From contig NZ_CP127166.1 of the NCBI RefSeq assembly GCF_030264275.1, positions 163,230-227,229 of the forward strand: DNA of 64,000 nt, given 5' to 3'. Source of the stretch: Marivivens sp. LCG002 (lineage in GTDB: Bacteria; Pseudomonadota; Alphaproteobacteria; Rhodobacterales; Rhodobacteraceae). Both the position numbers and the translations under genes were made by a program. Below the pieces are notes generated by a model that had not been told where the DNA came from, searched no databases, and saw only the letters and a program-made list of their open reading frames with translations. Shown piece after piece: positions 33,922 through 42,685 of this stretch (positions are counted from its first letter, which is position 1; every line of letters starts with the position of its first letter).

Positions 33922-34749
33922 ATGACGCTCAAGACCCAAACCCGCTACGCAATCGATCCCGCAACGGCCAAGGCCCTCGACACAGAAGGACTGCGCAACC
34001 ACTTCCATGTCGGCGGTCTTTTCAAGGAAGGCGAGATCAATCTCGTCTATAGCCATTATGACCGTTTGATCCTCGGGTCCGTTGTGCCGAACGGCGGCGC
34101 ACTCGTCCTCGACCATGTGCCCGAAACAGGGACCAAGACGATCCTTGAACGCCGCGAAATGGGCATTCTCAACATCGGCGAACGAGGCACGATCGACGTC
34201 GGCGGGACCTCCTATTCAATCGCGCATGGCGACGTGCTCTACGTCGGGCGCGGCTCCGGCCCGATCACTTTCGGCGGCAAGGGGCGGTATTACGTGCTGA
34301 GCGCCCCTGCGCATCACTCCTACCCCACTCGCCTCGTTACGGTCTCTGAAGCACGCCGCGTGGAACTGGGCAGCAAGGAAACCGCAAACGAACGCGTCAT
34401 CATTCAGGTCCTCCACCCCGAAGTTATCCAGACCTGTCAGCTCGTCATGGGCTATACCCAGTTTGCCGAAGGCTCGGTCTGGAACACCATGCCCGCCCAT
34501 ACCCACGATCGCCGGATGGAGGCCTATCTCTATTTCGATCTTTCCCTTGACCAACGCGTGTTCCACTTTATGGGCGAGCCGCAAGAAACCCGCCACATGG
34601 TCATCGCAAACGAGGAAGCCATCATTTCTCCGCCTTGGTCGATCCACTCGGGGGTCGGAACAGGGTCCTACACTTTCTGCTGGGCCATGGCAGGCGACAA
34701 CGTCGACTTTACCGATATGGACATGATCGCGATGGGGGATCTGCGATGA
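33922..34749 (+). CDS. kduI: 5-dehydro-4-deoxy-D-glucuronate isomerase
   Basis: A 275-residue cupin that converts the unsaturated-uronate product DKI to DKII in pectin or glycosaminoglycan degradation. The metal motif is PAHTHDRRMEAYLYFDL. Full length for the family. The ATG at 33922 has GAGGAC 3-8 bases upstream; the GTG at 33898 is less likely. It is coupled to kduD by ATGA overlap. Confidence 0.92.
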   Translation: MTLKTQTRYAIDPATAKALDTEGLRNHFHVGGLFKEGEINLVYSHYDRLILGSVVPNGGALVLDHVPETGTKTILERREMGILNIGERGTIDVGGTSYSIAHGDVLYVGRGSGPITFGGKGRYYVLSAPAHHSYPTRLVTVSEARRVELGSKETANERVIIQVLHPEVIQTCQLVMGYTQFAEGSVWNTMPAHTHDRRMEAYLYFDLSLDQRVFHFMGEPQETRHMVIANEEAIISPPWSIHSGVGTGSYTFCWAMAGDNVDFTDMDMIAMGDLR

Positions 34750-35492
34750 ACGACCCATTCCGCATCGACGGACAACGCGCCCTTGTCACGGGCGCGAACA
34801 CAGGGATCGGCCAAGCGGTGGCACTCGGGCTTGCGGAACGCGGCGCACATGTGATTGCAGCGGGACGGTCGTCCTGCGAAGAAACCATCGCGATGATCAC
34901 AGGAGCAGGCGGTTCTGCAGAAGCTTTCACACTCGATCTCAGTGACCCCAAACACGCGGCAGAGCACCTCTGCGATGCGGGTCAACTCGATATACTTGTG
35001 AACAACGCAGGCATCATCCGCCGCGCCGATGCCATAGATTACAGCGAAAGCGATTGGGACGACGTCGTAGACACCAACCTCAAAGCGGCCTTTCTCTTGT
35101 CCCAAGCCTTTGCCCGCGCCGCCATCGTTCGTGGTCACGGCGGCCGCATCGTCAACATCGCATCCCTTCTGTCGTTTCAGGGCGGCATCCGTGTGCCCGC
35201 CTATACCGCGTCGAAGCACGGCATTGCGGGACTCACCAAAGCCCTTGCCAACGAATGGGCCGCAAAGGGGATCACCGTTAACGCCGTTGCGCCGGGATAC
35301 ATCGCCACCAACAATACAACGGCACTCCGCGAGGACCCGAAACGCGCCGCCGAAATCCTTGGCCGCATCCCTGCGGGTCGTTGGGGCGAACCCTCGGACA
35401 TCGCAGGAGCCGTTGCCTTTCTCTGCACCCCCGCCGCGGCCTATATCACAGGCGCAGTGCTCAACGTCGATGGAGGCTGGCTTGCCCGCTGA
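34746..35492 (+). CDS. kduD: 2-dehydro-3-deoxy-D-gluconate 5-dehydrogenase
   Basis: A 248-residue short-chain dehydrogenase that reduces DKII to KDG. Cofactor motif TGANTGIGQA, structural NNAG, catalytic Ser (IASLLS), and YTASK with the Tyr and Lys. The C-terminal AYITGAVLNVDGGW is typical. KDG is then the substrate of the nearby KdgK. The final 23 bases overlap the uxuB reading frame. Confidence 0.92.
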   Translation: MNDPFRIDGQRALVTGANTGIGQAVALGLAERGAHVIAAGRSSCEETIAMITGAGGSAEAFTLDLSDPKHAAEHLCDAGQLDILVNNAGIIRRADAIDYSESDWDDVVDTNLKAAFLLSQAFARAAIVRGHGGRIVNIASLLSFQGGIRVPAYTASKHGIAGLTKALANEWAAKGITVNAVAPGYIATNNTTALREDPKRAAEILGRIPAGRWGEPSDIAGAVAFLCTPAAAYITGAVLNVDGGWLAR

Positions 35493-36912
35493 ACGTCTTG
35501 CCCGCGCCGACGCGGCTCCGAAACCCGGTATTGTCCATCTTGGGCCAGGTGCCTTTTTCCGCGCGTTCAATGCCGTCTATACCGCCGATGCGATCGAGCG
35601 CGACGGGGGCGATTGGGGCATCGTAGCGGTCAGCCTCCAAAGCCCCACGGCACGCGATCAACTCGCCCCCCAAGACAACCTTTATACCTCTGTGACCCTT
35701 GGGCCGAACGGCGCGGACTATCGAGTCATCCCTTCGCTCGCAAAGGTTCTCGTCGCCCCAGAAGACCCCGCTGCAGTGGTGGAAATCATGGCAGCGCAAA
35801 CGACACGGATCGTATCGCTGACCGTAACAGAAAAAGGCTATTGCCACGAACCCGCAACGGGACGGCTCAACCTTTCCCATCCTGATATCGCGCATGATCT
35901 GACAAGCGATCTTCCCAAATCCGCGGTCGGCTTCATCGTTGCCGCGCTTTCGAAACGGCGTCAAAGCGGGACAGCCCCTTTTACTGTGATGACCTGCGAT
36001 AACCTGCCGTCGAATGGCCACTTGTTGCGCAAACTCGTTCTTGAATTCGCAACCGCCAAAGACCCTGCGCTTGCCGCTTGGATCGAAACAGAGGTCGCCT
36101 TTCCCTCGACCATGGTGGATCGCATCACGCCCGCGACCACCCCTGCGGATGTTGAGGCTCTGCAAAAGACCAAAGGCTATTTCGATCCCGCTTGCGTCCA
36201 GCATGAACCCTTTCGCCAATGGGTGATCGAAGACAATTTTCCAAACGGTCGCCCGTCATGGGACAAAGTCGGCGCCCAAATGGTCACTTCGGTCGAAGCG
36301 CATGAACACATGAAGCTGCGCTGTCTCAACGGCACCCACTCGACCCTCGCCTATCTCGGCTATCTCGGCGGATACGAGACAATAGCGGAAACGGTTTCAG
36401 ACCCGAATTATGCCAAACTCTGCCAAATCCTCTGGCAGGCCGAGATCATCCCAACCCTCGATCCACCCGAGGGAGAGGACCTTCCCGCCTATGCAGAGGC
36501 TTTGCTGGAACGCTATCGCAACCCCTCCATCCGTCACCGCACATGGCAGATCGCGATGGATGGCTCACAAAAACTCCCCCAGCGTATCCTCGGCACGATC
36601 CTTGACGCACGCGTGGCGGGGCGCAACACACCCGGTCTGATCCTCGCCGTTGCGGGATGGATGCGGTATGTCGGCGGGATCGATGAAAACGGCGCTCCGA
36701 TCGAGGTCAAGGACCCGCTCGCCGCCGACCTGCGCGCGGCCGCTGATGGCGCTGCGACCACTCAGGCCAAGGTCGAAGCGCTCCTCGCCATACGCAAGGT
36801 CTTTGACGAAACGCTGGCGAACGACGCGGATTTCAAAGCCGCTCTGATCACCGCCTATCAAGGCCTTGTGGACCATGGCGCAAAGGAAATGGTCAAGCGC
36901 TTCATCGCATAA
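35470..36912 (+). CDS. uxuB: Mannitol dehydrogenase-family oxidoreductase, fructuronate reductase type
   Basis: A 480-residue enzyme of the polyol long-chain dehydrogenase family. GIVHLGPGAFFRAFNAVYTAD starts the Rossmann part; the catalytic region includes MVDRITPAT and KLRCLNGTHSTLAYLGYL with the active-site Lys. UxuB converts D-fructuronate to D-mannonate; the uronate neighbours favour this over mannitol or altronate dehydrogenase. The start is uncertain: ATG 35470 overlaps kduD by 23 bases, while TTG 35482 has GGAGG 6 bases upstream. A longer frame reaching to 35110 is only a shadow of kduD. Confidence 0.82.
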   Translation: MEAGLPAERLARADAAPKPGIVHLGPGAFFRAFNAVYTADAIERDGGDWGIVAVSLQSPTARDQLAPQDNLYTSVTLGPNGADYRVIPSLAKVLVAPEDPAAVVEIMAAQTTRIVSLTVTEKGYCHEPATGRLNLSHPDIAHDLTSDLPKSAVGFIVAALSKRRQSGTAPFTVMTCDNLPSNGHLLRKLVLEFATAKDPALAAWIETEVAFPSTMVDRITPATTPADVEALQKTKGYFDPACVQHEPFRQWVIEDNFPNGRPSWDKVGAQMVTSVEAHEHMKLRCLNGTHSTLAYLGYLGGYETIAETVSDPNYAKLCQILWQAEIIPTLDPPEGEDLPAYAEALLERYRNPSIRHRTWQIAMDGSQKLPQRILGTILDARVAGRNTPGLILAVAGWMRYVGGIDENGAPIEVKDPLAADLRAAADGAATTQAKVEALLAIRKVFDETLANDADFKAALITAYQGLVDHGAKEMVKRFIA

Positions 36913-36916
36913 AGAA

Positions 36917-36951
36917 ACCCCGCCTTCGCAATGAAGAAGGCGGGGTCTTTT
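36917..36951 (+). terminator. Terminator after uxuB, shared with purU
   Basis: ACCCCGCCTTC (36917-36927), 8-base loop, GAAGGCGGGGT (36936-36946), then CTTTTC. An 11-bp stem with a T-run; the A-rich left side would also give T on the minus strand for purU. Confidence 0.88.
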
Positions 36952-36980
36952 CGGCACACGGGGGAAGGGAGGAAGCCGAA

Positions 36981-37865
36981 TTAGCCCATACGCTCGGAAG
37001 CGTAGGATCCCGGAGAAGCAGGGAAGACCACCGTCTTTTCGCCATTGAGGAACACGCGGCGGTGGATATGTGCGTGGATGGCACGCGCAAGCACTTGGCT
37101 TTCCACGTCACGCCCGAGCGACACATAATCGTCTGCACTCTGAGCGTGGGTGACGCGGATGATGTCCTGCTCGATGATCGGACCCTCGTCGAGGTCGGCA
37201 GTCACATAGTGCGACGTCGCCCCGATGAGTTTGACCCCGCGCTCATAGGCCTGCTTATAGGGGTTCGCACCCTTGAACGACGGCAGGAACGAGTGGTGGA
37301 TGTTGATGATACGGCCAGACATCTTCTTGCACATTTCATCCGAAAGGATCTGCATATAGCGCGCAAGCACGATCAGATCTGCATTGGTGTCCTCGACCAC
37401 CGCCATGATGCGGGCTTCGGCATCGGGCTTGTTCTCTTTCGTCACGCGGATGTGGTGGAACGGAATGTCATGGTTCACAACAACCTTTTGATAGTCGAGG
37501 TGGTTTGAAATGACGGCAACGATATCGATGGGAAGCGCACCGATGCGCCAACGATACAGAAGATCGTTGAGACAATGCCCGAAGCGCGACACCATGATAA
37601 CAACCTTGAGACGCTCGTTTTCGTCGTGAAAAGCCGCGTCCATATCGAATTTGGCAGCGGTGTCCGCGAACTTGGCATTAAGCGCATCGAGCGTTTCACC
37701 CGTTTCCGCACGAAACGAAACACGCATAAAGAATTTGCCCGTCAGCGCATCGTCATACTGCGACGCATCAGTGATGTTGCACCCGTGATCGGCCAAGAAA
37801 TTGGCGATAGCGGCCACAATGCCGCGTGTCGATTTGCAGGTAACGGTAAGTGCGAACTGGGTCAT
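36981..37865 (-). CDS. purU: Formyltetrahydrofolate deformylase
   Basis: A 294-residue enzyme that hydrolyses 10-formyl-THF to formate and THF. An N-terminal ACT domain (about residues 4-80) precedes a formyltransferase-like domain with the catalytic Asn/His/Asp set: SNH, IHHSFLPSF and TADLDEGPIIEQD. AAAGGA precedes ATG 37865. The upstream leader is long and foldable (see the separate entry). In Rhodobacteraceae purU often helps recycle folate during methylated-compound oxidation; no such genes lie next to it here. Confidence 0.92.
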   Translation of the reverse strand: MTQFALTVTCKSTRGIVAAIANFLADHGCNITDASQYDDALTGKFFMRVSFRAETGETLDALNAKFADTAAKFDMDAAFHDENERLKVVIMVSRFGHCLNDLLYRWRIGALPIDIVAVISNHLDYQKVVVNHDIPFHHIRVTKENKPDAEARIMAVVEDTNADLIVLARYMQILSDEMCKKMSGRIINIHHSFLPSFKGANPYKQAYERGVKLIGATSHYVTADLDEGPIIEQDIIRVTHAQSADDYVSLGRDVESQVLARAIHAHIHRRVFLNGEKTVVFPASPGSYASERMG

Positions 37866-37872
37866 CTGAAGT

Positions 37873-38072
37873 CCTTTAACCAGATGGACCGCTCCAAATC
37901 GAAGCGGCCCGTTGATCAAAGCCTATACCGACCAAGGCACCGGCCATTCGAGCGTTTTCGCCCCTAAATAGGACGAAATCGCCATCGACGCGTTCTCTAT
38001 CGGAAATACGAATTTCCAAGAGGAACGCTTTGTTTCCGCACGGAACAGAACTTTCCTCTTGGGCCCCTATTC
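37873..38072 (-). promoter_or_regulatory. Structured purU leader region
   Basis: Within the 207 bases ahead of purU, CCAAGAGGAA (38016-38025) pairs with TTCCTCTTGG (38053-38062) and encloses a small inner hairpin TTCC-GCAC-GGAA (38034-38045 region). Nearer the start, a GC stem with its arms around 37885-37893 and 37902-37911 sits just upstream of the ribosome site. This could be a regulatory leader or, for the distal stem, a terminator of the ThuA gene, though no T-run follows. I could not match it to a known riboswitch. Confidence 0.4.
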
Positions 38073-38792
38073 CTAAAAATGGGACCCCGCGGTCCGAAGT
38101 GCGGCAAGATCGATTCCCGATTGTTCGCGAAGCGCATAGCCTTCGCCTGCCCAAAGCAAGCCGCGCGTGAGCATTTCAAGTGCGGGGCCCGAGCTGATCA
38201 CGTTTTCCTTGTGCCCGAGGGCATTGTAATAAACGCGCCCACGTCCCCATTTGCGGGTCCATGCGACAGGCATCACTGCCTCCCCATTCGGCGAATGATA
38301 CCAAGGCACCGTCGGGAACGTGGTCGTTGCGAGCACATGGTTGGCCGGATCGACATGTAGGTAATACTGCTCGGTCGCGACCTCGAAATCGGCAATGCCC
38401 TTGGTGGTCGGATGGTCGTGGTCGACGATATTGACCGAATATTTCACCCCGTCACCACCCGGATGCGCGACCCAGTTTGCCCCTGTCATAAACTGCCAGA
38501 CGACCTGTTCGCGAAAGGCGTCGCACATACCGCCGTGACATCCGGCAAGCCCCGTGCCTTGGGCCACGGCCTCGGACACATTGACCGCTTGCTCTTTGGT
38601 GATCTTGCTCATCGTCCAAACGGGAACGATCAGATCAAGCGACTTCAACGCTTCGGCGTCGTCGAAGCAATCAAGGCTGTCATAAACTTCGACCTCATAG
38701 CCGTTCCGGCTCAGAACACCCTCGAAAAGGCGCGCAACCTTGTCGGGTTCGTGACCCTCCCAGCCACCCCATGTGATCAATGCTTTTTTCAT
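38073..38792 (-). CDS. ThuA-domain protein
   Basis: A 239-residue cytoplasmic protein with the ThuA (trehalose utilisation, glutamine-amidotransferase-like) fold: ALITWGGWEGHEP at the N-terminus, GTGLAGCHGGMCDAF in the centre and ALGHKENVISS near the end. In rhizobia ThuA/ThuB are involved in disaccharide use through 3-keto sugars; many ThuA proteins are of unknown function. GGAGGAG precedes ATG 38792. It diverges from the PD40 gene. Confidence 0.85.
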   Translation of the reverse strand: MKKALITWGGWEGHEPDKVARLFEGVLSRNGYEVEVYDSLDCFDDAEALKSLDLIVPVWTMSKITKEQAVNVSEAVAQGTGLAGCHGGMCDAFREQVVWQFMTGANWVAHPGGDGVKYSVNIVDHDHPTTKGIADFEVATEQYYLHVDPANHVLATTTFPTVPWYHSPNGEAVMPVAWTRKWGRGRVYYNALGHKENVISSGPALEMLTRGLLWAGEGYALREQSGIDLAALRTAGSHF

Positions 38793-38933
38793 CTCATCTC
38801 CTCCTCGACGAAAAGCCTTTGCGGGGGACAATGGCCCAACAGTCGGGGAATACAACGAAAATTCACGTAAATTTTTACCACCCGCTTCCGCTTTCGAAAA
38901 ACGCTCGGTATCGTTCGATAAGAGGAGACCAAA

Positions 38934-39836
38934 ATGTCGGAAAAATCACTGCGTCCCAAATCGGACACCCAATGGCTTGTGCATGGCCAGCGGTCGGAAC
39001 TTGTCGTTCTGGATGTCACCGATCCTATGACGGCCAAGGCCATCTATGACAGCTACGCGCTCTTCGAGGCCCCGAACTGGACGCTCGACGGCAAGTGGCT
39101 CATCATCAACGGTGACGGGCGGTTGTGGCGCATTTCGACGGACGGCACGATCGGCCCCGAACGGATCAACACCGCTCCGATCGAAAACCTGAACAACGAT
39201 CACGTTCTTGATCCGAACGGAACGCATATCTTTGTCTCTTCGAACGACGGGCATCTTTATCGCGTCGCGCTTGGGGGCGGCACGCCCGAGCGGATCACCC
39301 ATCAAACCGATCAGCGCCACTATCTGCACGGCATTTCGCCCGATGGACAAGAGCTGGCCTATGTGGCGCTCCACCGCGAAGGCGAAAGGGTCGTAACGCG
39401 GATCGCGACGATTTCCGTAAACGGTGGTGAAAGCACCTATCTCACCGATGGCACCTGCCCCGTGGACGGTCCCGAATATTCGCCAGACGGCGAATGGATC
39501 TATTTCAATTCCGAAGCCGCAGCGACCCAAGCTGGACATGCGCAGATTTTCCGCATTCGCCGCGACGGCACGGGCCTTGAACAACTGACTTTTGATGAAA
39601 GGGTGAACTGGTTCCCGCATCTGTCGCCCGATGGCAAACATATGGTTTACATCAGCTACCCGAGCGGAACTCTGGGTCATCCACCGAACAAAGAGGTCGA
39701 ACTTCGCCTGATGGACCCGAACGGCGGTCCTTGGACGACACTCGACGCGTTCCATGGCGGACAAGGGACGATCAACGTCACCTCATGGAGCCCCGATAGC
39801 CGCAAGATCGCTTACATGCGCTTCCCGCTCTCTTGA
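38934..39836 (+). CDS. TolB-like PD40 beta-propeller protein
   Basis: A 300-residue protein without a signal peptide. It consists of WD40-like/PD40 repeats: GTHIFVSSNDGHLYRV, SPDGQELAYVAL, SPDGEWIYFNSE, SPDGKHMVYISY and SPDSRKIAYMRF. Cytoplasmic location rules out the Tol-Pal TolB. Similar proteins are paired with ThuA in other alphaproteobacteria and function is unknown. A distant likeness to oligogalacturonate lyase propellers is possible but the length is shorter. AGGAG precedes the start. Confidence 0.75.
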   Translation: MSEKSLRPKSDTQWLVHGQRSELVVLDVTDPMTAKAIYDSYALFEAPNWTLDGKWLIINGDGRLWRISTDGTIGPERINTAPIENLNNDHVLDPNGTHIFVSSNDGHLYRVALGGGTPERITHQTDQRHYLHGISPDGQELAYVALHREGERVVTRIATISVNGGESTYLTDGTCPVDGPEYSPDGEWIYFNSEAAATQAGHAQIFRIRRDGTGLEQLTFDERVNWFPHLSPDGKHMVYISYPSGTLGHPPNKEVELRLMDPNGGPWTTLDAFHGGQGTINVTSWSPDSRKIAYMRFPLS

Positions 39837-39946
39837 GCGAGGTTGGATGGGAAAAATCCCCGCTTGAACCAAATCGGCGCGGTCCTCATTGGTGAAAACA
39901 AGAGGAGTTCTCCTCTGTCTGGTATCCAAATGTGTCAAGAGTATTC

Positions 39947-39974
39947 GGCCCAGCTTTTCAGCTGGGCCTGTTTC
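39947..39974. terminator. Bidirectional terminator between the PD40 and chemoreceptor genes
   Basis: GGCCCAGCT (39947-39955), loop TTTC, AGCTGGGCC (39960-39968), followed by TGTTTCTT. The convergent chemoreceptor gene ends immediately beyond. A second small dyad, AGAGGA/TCCTCT at 39901-39916, lies upstream. Confidence 0.85.
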
Positions 39975-42185
39975 TTAGAACGTTCCGTAACCGCGCTCGT
40001 CCTCATCGATCGAGGAAGAATTTGATGACACTGCCCTTGGCTTGACGATGGGCGATGCATCATTCGCGACAGAGGCCGGCTCAAAGCTCGTTTGCTTCAA
40101 AGGTGCGCTGCGCAATGCGGGCTTGGACACCGTTTCGGCCACAGTGTTTTCGGACCGCTCGGTTTTGATAGCGGACGAGCGATACTTGCCGACCTGCTCC
40201 TTGAGATAACGGCTCGCAGACGTCAGCTGTTCGGCGGTCTCCGCAATCCCGTCGGCTTCGATGCTCGTCGAGCGGGCGATCTTGGACAAGTCGTTGATCG
40301 CGTCGTTGACAAGCTCGACACCGCGCGCCTGCTCTTCCGAGGCGACACTGATATTCTCGACAAGCTCCGCGATACGGACAAAGTCATCGTTGATCTGGTC
40401 AAAGGACTTCGACGCTTCTTGTGTCAAAGCAACCCCAAGATCCACACGGCGCGCGGACTTGTCGATAAGATCCGAGGTTTCGCGCGCGGCCTTTGCCGAG
40501 CGACCCGCAAGGTTACGCACCTCGGCAGCCACGACCGCAAATCCGCGACCATGCTGGCCCGCACGTGCAGCCTCGACGGCAGCGTTGAGCGCAAGCAAGT
40601 TGGTCTGGAACGCGATTTCGTCGATGACCTTGATGATATTCGCAATCTCGCTGGACGAGGTGTTGATCTCTTTGATCGCCTCGACCATCTGGTCGAGCTT
40701 CTCGCGGCCACGGCTGACCGTCGCGGTCGTGTTCTGGGCAACATCGTTCGCCGCTTTGGAGGCCAAGGCATTGGACCGCACCTGATGCGAGGTTTGTTCG
40801 ATCGTCGTAGAAAGCTCCTCGATGGCCGTCGACTGGCTCTCGGCATTGGCCGCAAGCGTATGTGACGCCTGTTCCAACCGCGCCGCCTCTCCACCGAGCA
40901 TCACACTGCGTTCGTGGAATTCACCGATTGTCCCGTCCACAAGCTCGAGGATTTCGTTCATCGCACGCGAGGATCGGCCGATCTCGTCTTCACTCTCAAC
41001 ATCGAGCCGCGCCGACATGTCCCGATTACGGATAACCTCCTGCAAGCTCAGGCTCATCCTGGCCGACGGCCGCGAGATCGAACGCGCGACGAGGATTGCA
41101 CCTGCGCCTGTCGTGAGGAAAGCAAGAATTCCTGCCAAGCCCAAGATCCGATACAGCACACCGAGTAGAGCAAGAACCTGATCCTCATCGGCCTCGATGG
41201 CAATTCCGTAGGTGCCCCCAAGCAAATCGAACGTGCGGTAGCCGACCATCGCACGTTCTCCGGAAGAAAGTTCGACCGTTTCCACACCCGATTGACCCAT
41301 GGTGCTGATGCGCGAGATGATTTCCTGACTATCAAGATGGTCAGATGCGAGGTCGGCGCCGTCAACGCGGTGAACAAAGCTGGCAACGGTTTCCTTGTTC
41401 TTATCGAAAAGCGAAACATGGGTGTCGAACGTAAAGCCCAGATCACCTTTCAGCAGGTCGAAAAACGCAAGCGGCAACGCGCCGACAAACACCCCGACCG
41501 GATCACCATATTGGTCAAACACGGGGGCGGCAAAGAAACTTAATGATGCATTGCCACGAAGAGCATAGGGTTCGAAGTCAGCGAAAACAACGCGCGCGAG
41601 CTCACCGTTGCGCGCGATCTCGATGGCCTCCAAAGCGACACGCCCAAGGCTCGTTGCGGCAAGATCGCCTTCCGTCACATTAAGACCAAGCTCGCCATGA
41701 TCGCCCGCCGTGAACACAACATCCCCTTTGAGGTTCAAAATATACAAATCATCAAGCTCGACGAAATCAGCCTGTGCTTTGCCCCAGCTTGCCCAGCGGT
41801 CATATTGGTAGAGATAGGAAGTGAGATTGAATCCGGATTGCCGTGCGTCCGGAATGCGGTTTGCCTGCAGTTCGCTGCGCAGAAACTCGATGGCCCACGG
41901 GTCTTCTTGAGCCACCACCGTAAGGCCCGAGGAGAGCGACTGAAGCGCGGTGCTCATCGAATAGTCGTTCGAAAGTTGGATCATCCTGTTGGACACCAAC
42001 TCGACCTTAGTCTGGAGCGCTTCGATCTTTTGATCGCGGTGCGCTTCAAGCTGGCGATAAGCGCTATCTCTGATCGTGTCGGTAATCACCGAAATGGCAA
42101 AAGGCGTCGGTATCACCGAAGAAGCAACGGTGAGCACAAAGTAGGCCAGCGGGATCTTCCAGAAGAGCGACAGGTTTTTAAACAT
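39975..42185 (-). CDS. Methyl-accepting chemotaxis protein with double-Cache-type sensor
   Basis: A 736-residue membrane receptor. TM1 is at about 12-35, a periplasmic sensor of about 300 residues follows with two Cache-like halves (DRWASWGKAQADFVELDDLYILN; GERAMVGYRTFDLLGGTYGIAIEAD), TM2 lies near 350, then a HAMP and a signalling domain. The hairpin tip EIAFQTNLLALNAAVEAARAG is intact. The C-terminus after about 670 is a Ser-rich tail ending in GYGTF without a clear CheR pentapeptide. The ligand is unknown. It stands alone with a divergent rhodanese gene. Confidence 0.9.
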   Translation of the reverse strand: MFKNLSLFWKIPLAYFVLTVASSVIPTPFAISVITDTIRDSAYRQLEAHRDQKIEALQTKVELVSNRMIQLSNDYSMSTALQSLSSGLTVVAQEDPWAIEFLRSELQANRIPDARQSGFNLTSYLYQYDRWASWGKAQADFVELDDLYILNLKGDVVFTAGDHGELGLNVTEGDLAATSLGRVALEAIEIARNGELARVVFADFEPYALRGNASLSFFAAPVFDQYGDPVGVFVGALPLAFFDLLKGDLGFTFDTHVSLFDKNKETVASFVHRVDGADLASDHLDSQEIISRISTMGQSGVETVELSSGERAMVGYRTFDLLGGTYGIAIEADEDQVLALLGVLYRILGLAGILAFLTTGAGAILVARSISRPSARMSLSLQEVIRNRDMSARLDVESEDEIGRSSRAMNEILELVDGTIGEFHERSVMLGGEAARLEQASHTLAANAESQSTAIEELSTTIEQTSHQVRSNALASKAANDVAQNTTATVSRGREKLDQMVEAIKEINTSSSEIANIIKVIDEIAFQTNLLALNAAVEAARAGQHGRGFAVVAAEVRNLAGRSAKAARETSDLIDKSARRVDLGVALTQEASKSFDQINDDFVRIAELVENISVASEEQARGVELVNDAINDLSKIARSTSIEADGIAETAEQLTSASRYLKEQVGKYRSSAIKTERSENTVAETVSKPALRSAPLKQTSFEPASVANDASPIVKPRAVSSNSSSIDEDERGYGTF

Positions 42186-42301
42186 TTGAATCTTTCACGG
42201 TTCGGCCGAAGTCGATTTGTCTTGTTGCCTCAAACGGGCAAAAAACTCATAACTTTAGCGGAATGCGAAAGAATTGTGGTGATCAAAGGAGATAATTGGA
42301 A

Positions 42302-42685
42302 ATGGCGCTGGGTTACAAAGACTTGCTTGCGCGCGCGGATGCCGCCGTTACCTCGCTCACCGGCGACGAAGCCGCAGCGCTCCTGAACGATCCCTCCTAC
42401 GTCTTCGTCGACATCCGCGACCCCCGCGAACTCGACCGCGAGGGGGTCATAACGGGGGCACACCACGCTCCGCGCGGTATGCTCGAATTCTGGATCGACC
42501 CCGAAAGCCCCTATCACAAGCCCTATTTCGCAGAGGACAAAACCTTTGTCTTCTACTGTGCTTCGGGATGGCGGTCCTTGCTCGCAACCGAAGTCGCCCA
42601 GCAAATGGGCCTCAAATGCGCAAGCCTGCGGGGCGGATTCAGCGACTGGAAGAAAAACGGTTATCCTGTCTCCGAACGCGGCTAG
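42302..42685 (+). CDS. Rhodanese-like sulfurtransferase
   Basis: A 127-residue single-domain rhodanese in the cytoplasm. The active-site loop is CASGWRS in FYCASGWRS; the N-terminal DIRDPREL and C-terminal LRGGFSDWKKNGYPV are typical. Substrate unknown. GGAGA precedes ATG 42302. The last four bases overlap the convergent galM gene, so both stop codons share CTAG. Confidence 0.88.
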   Translation: MALGYKDLLARADAAVTSLTGDEAAALLNDPSYVFVDIRDPRELDREGVITGAHHAPRGMLEFWIDPESPYHKPYFAEDKTFVFYCASGWRSLLATEVAQQMGLKCASLRGGFSDWKKNGYPVSERG

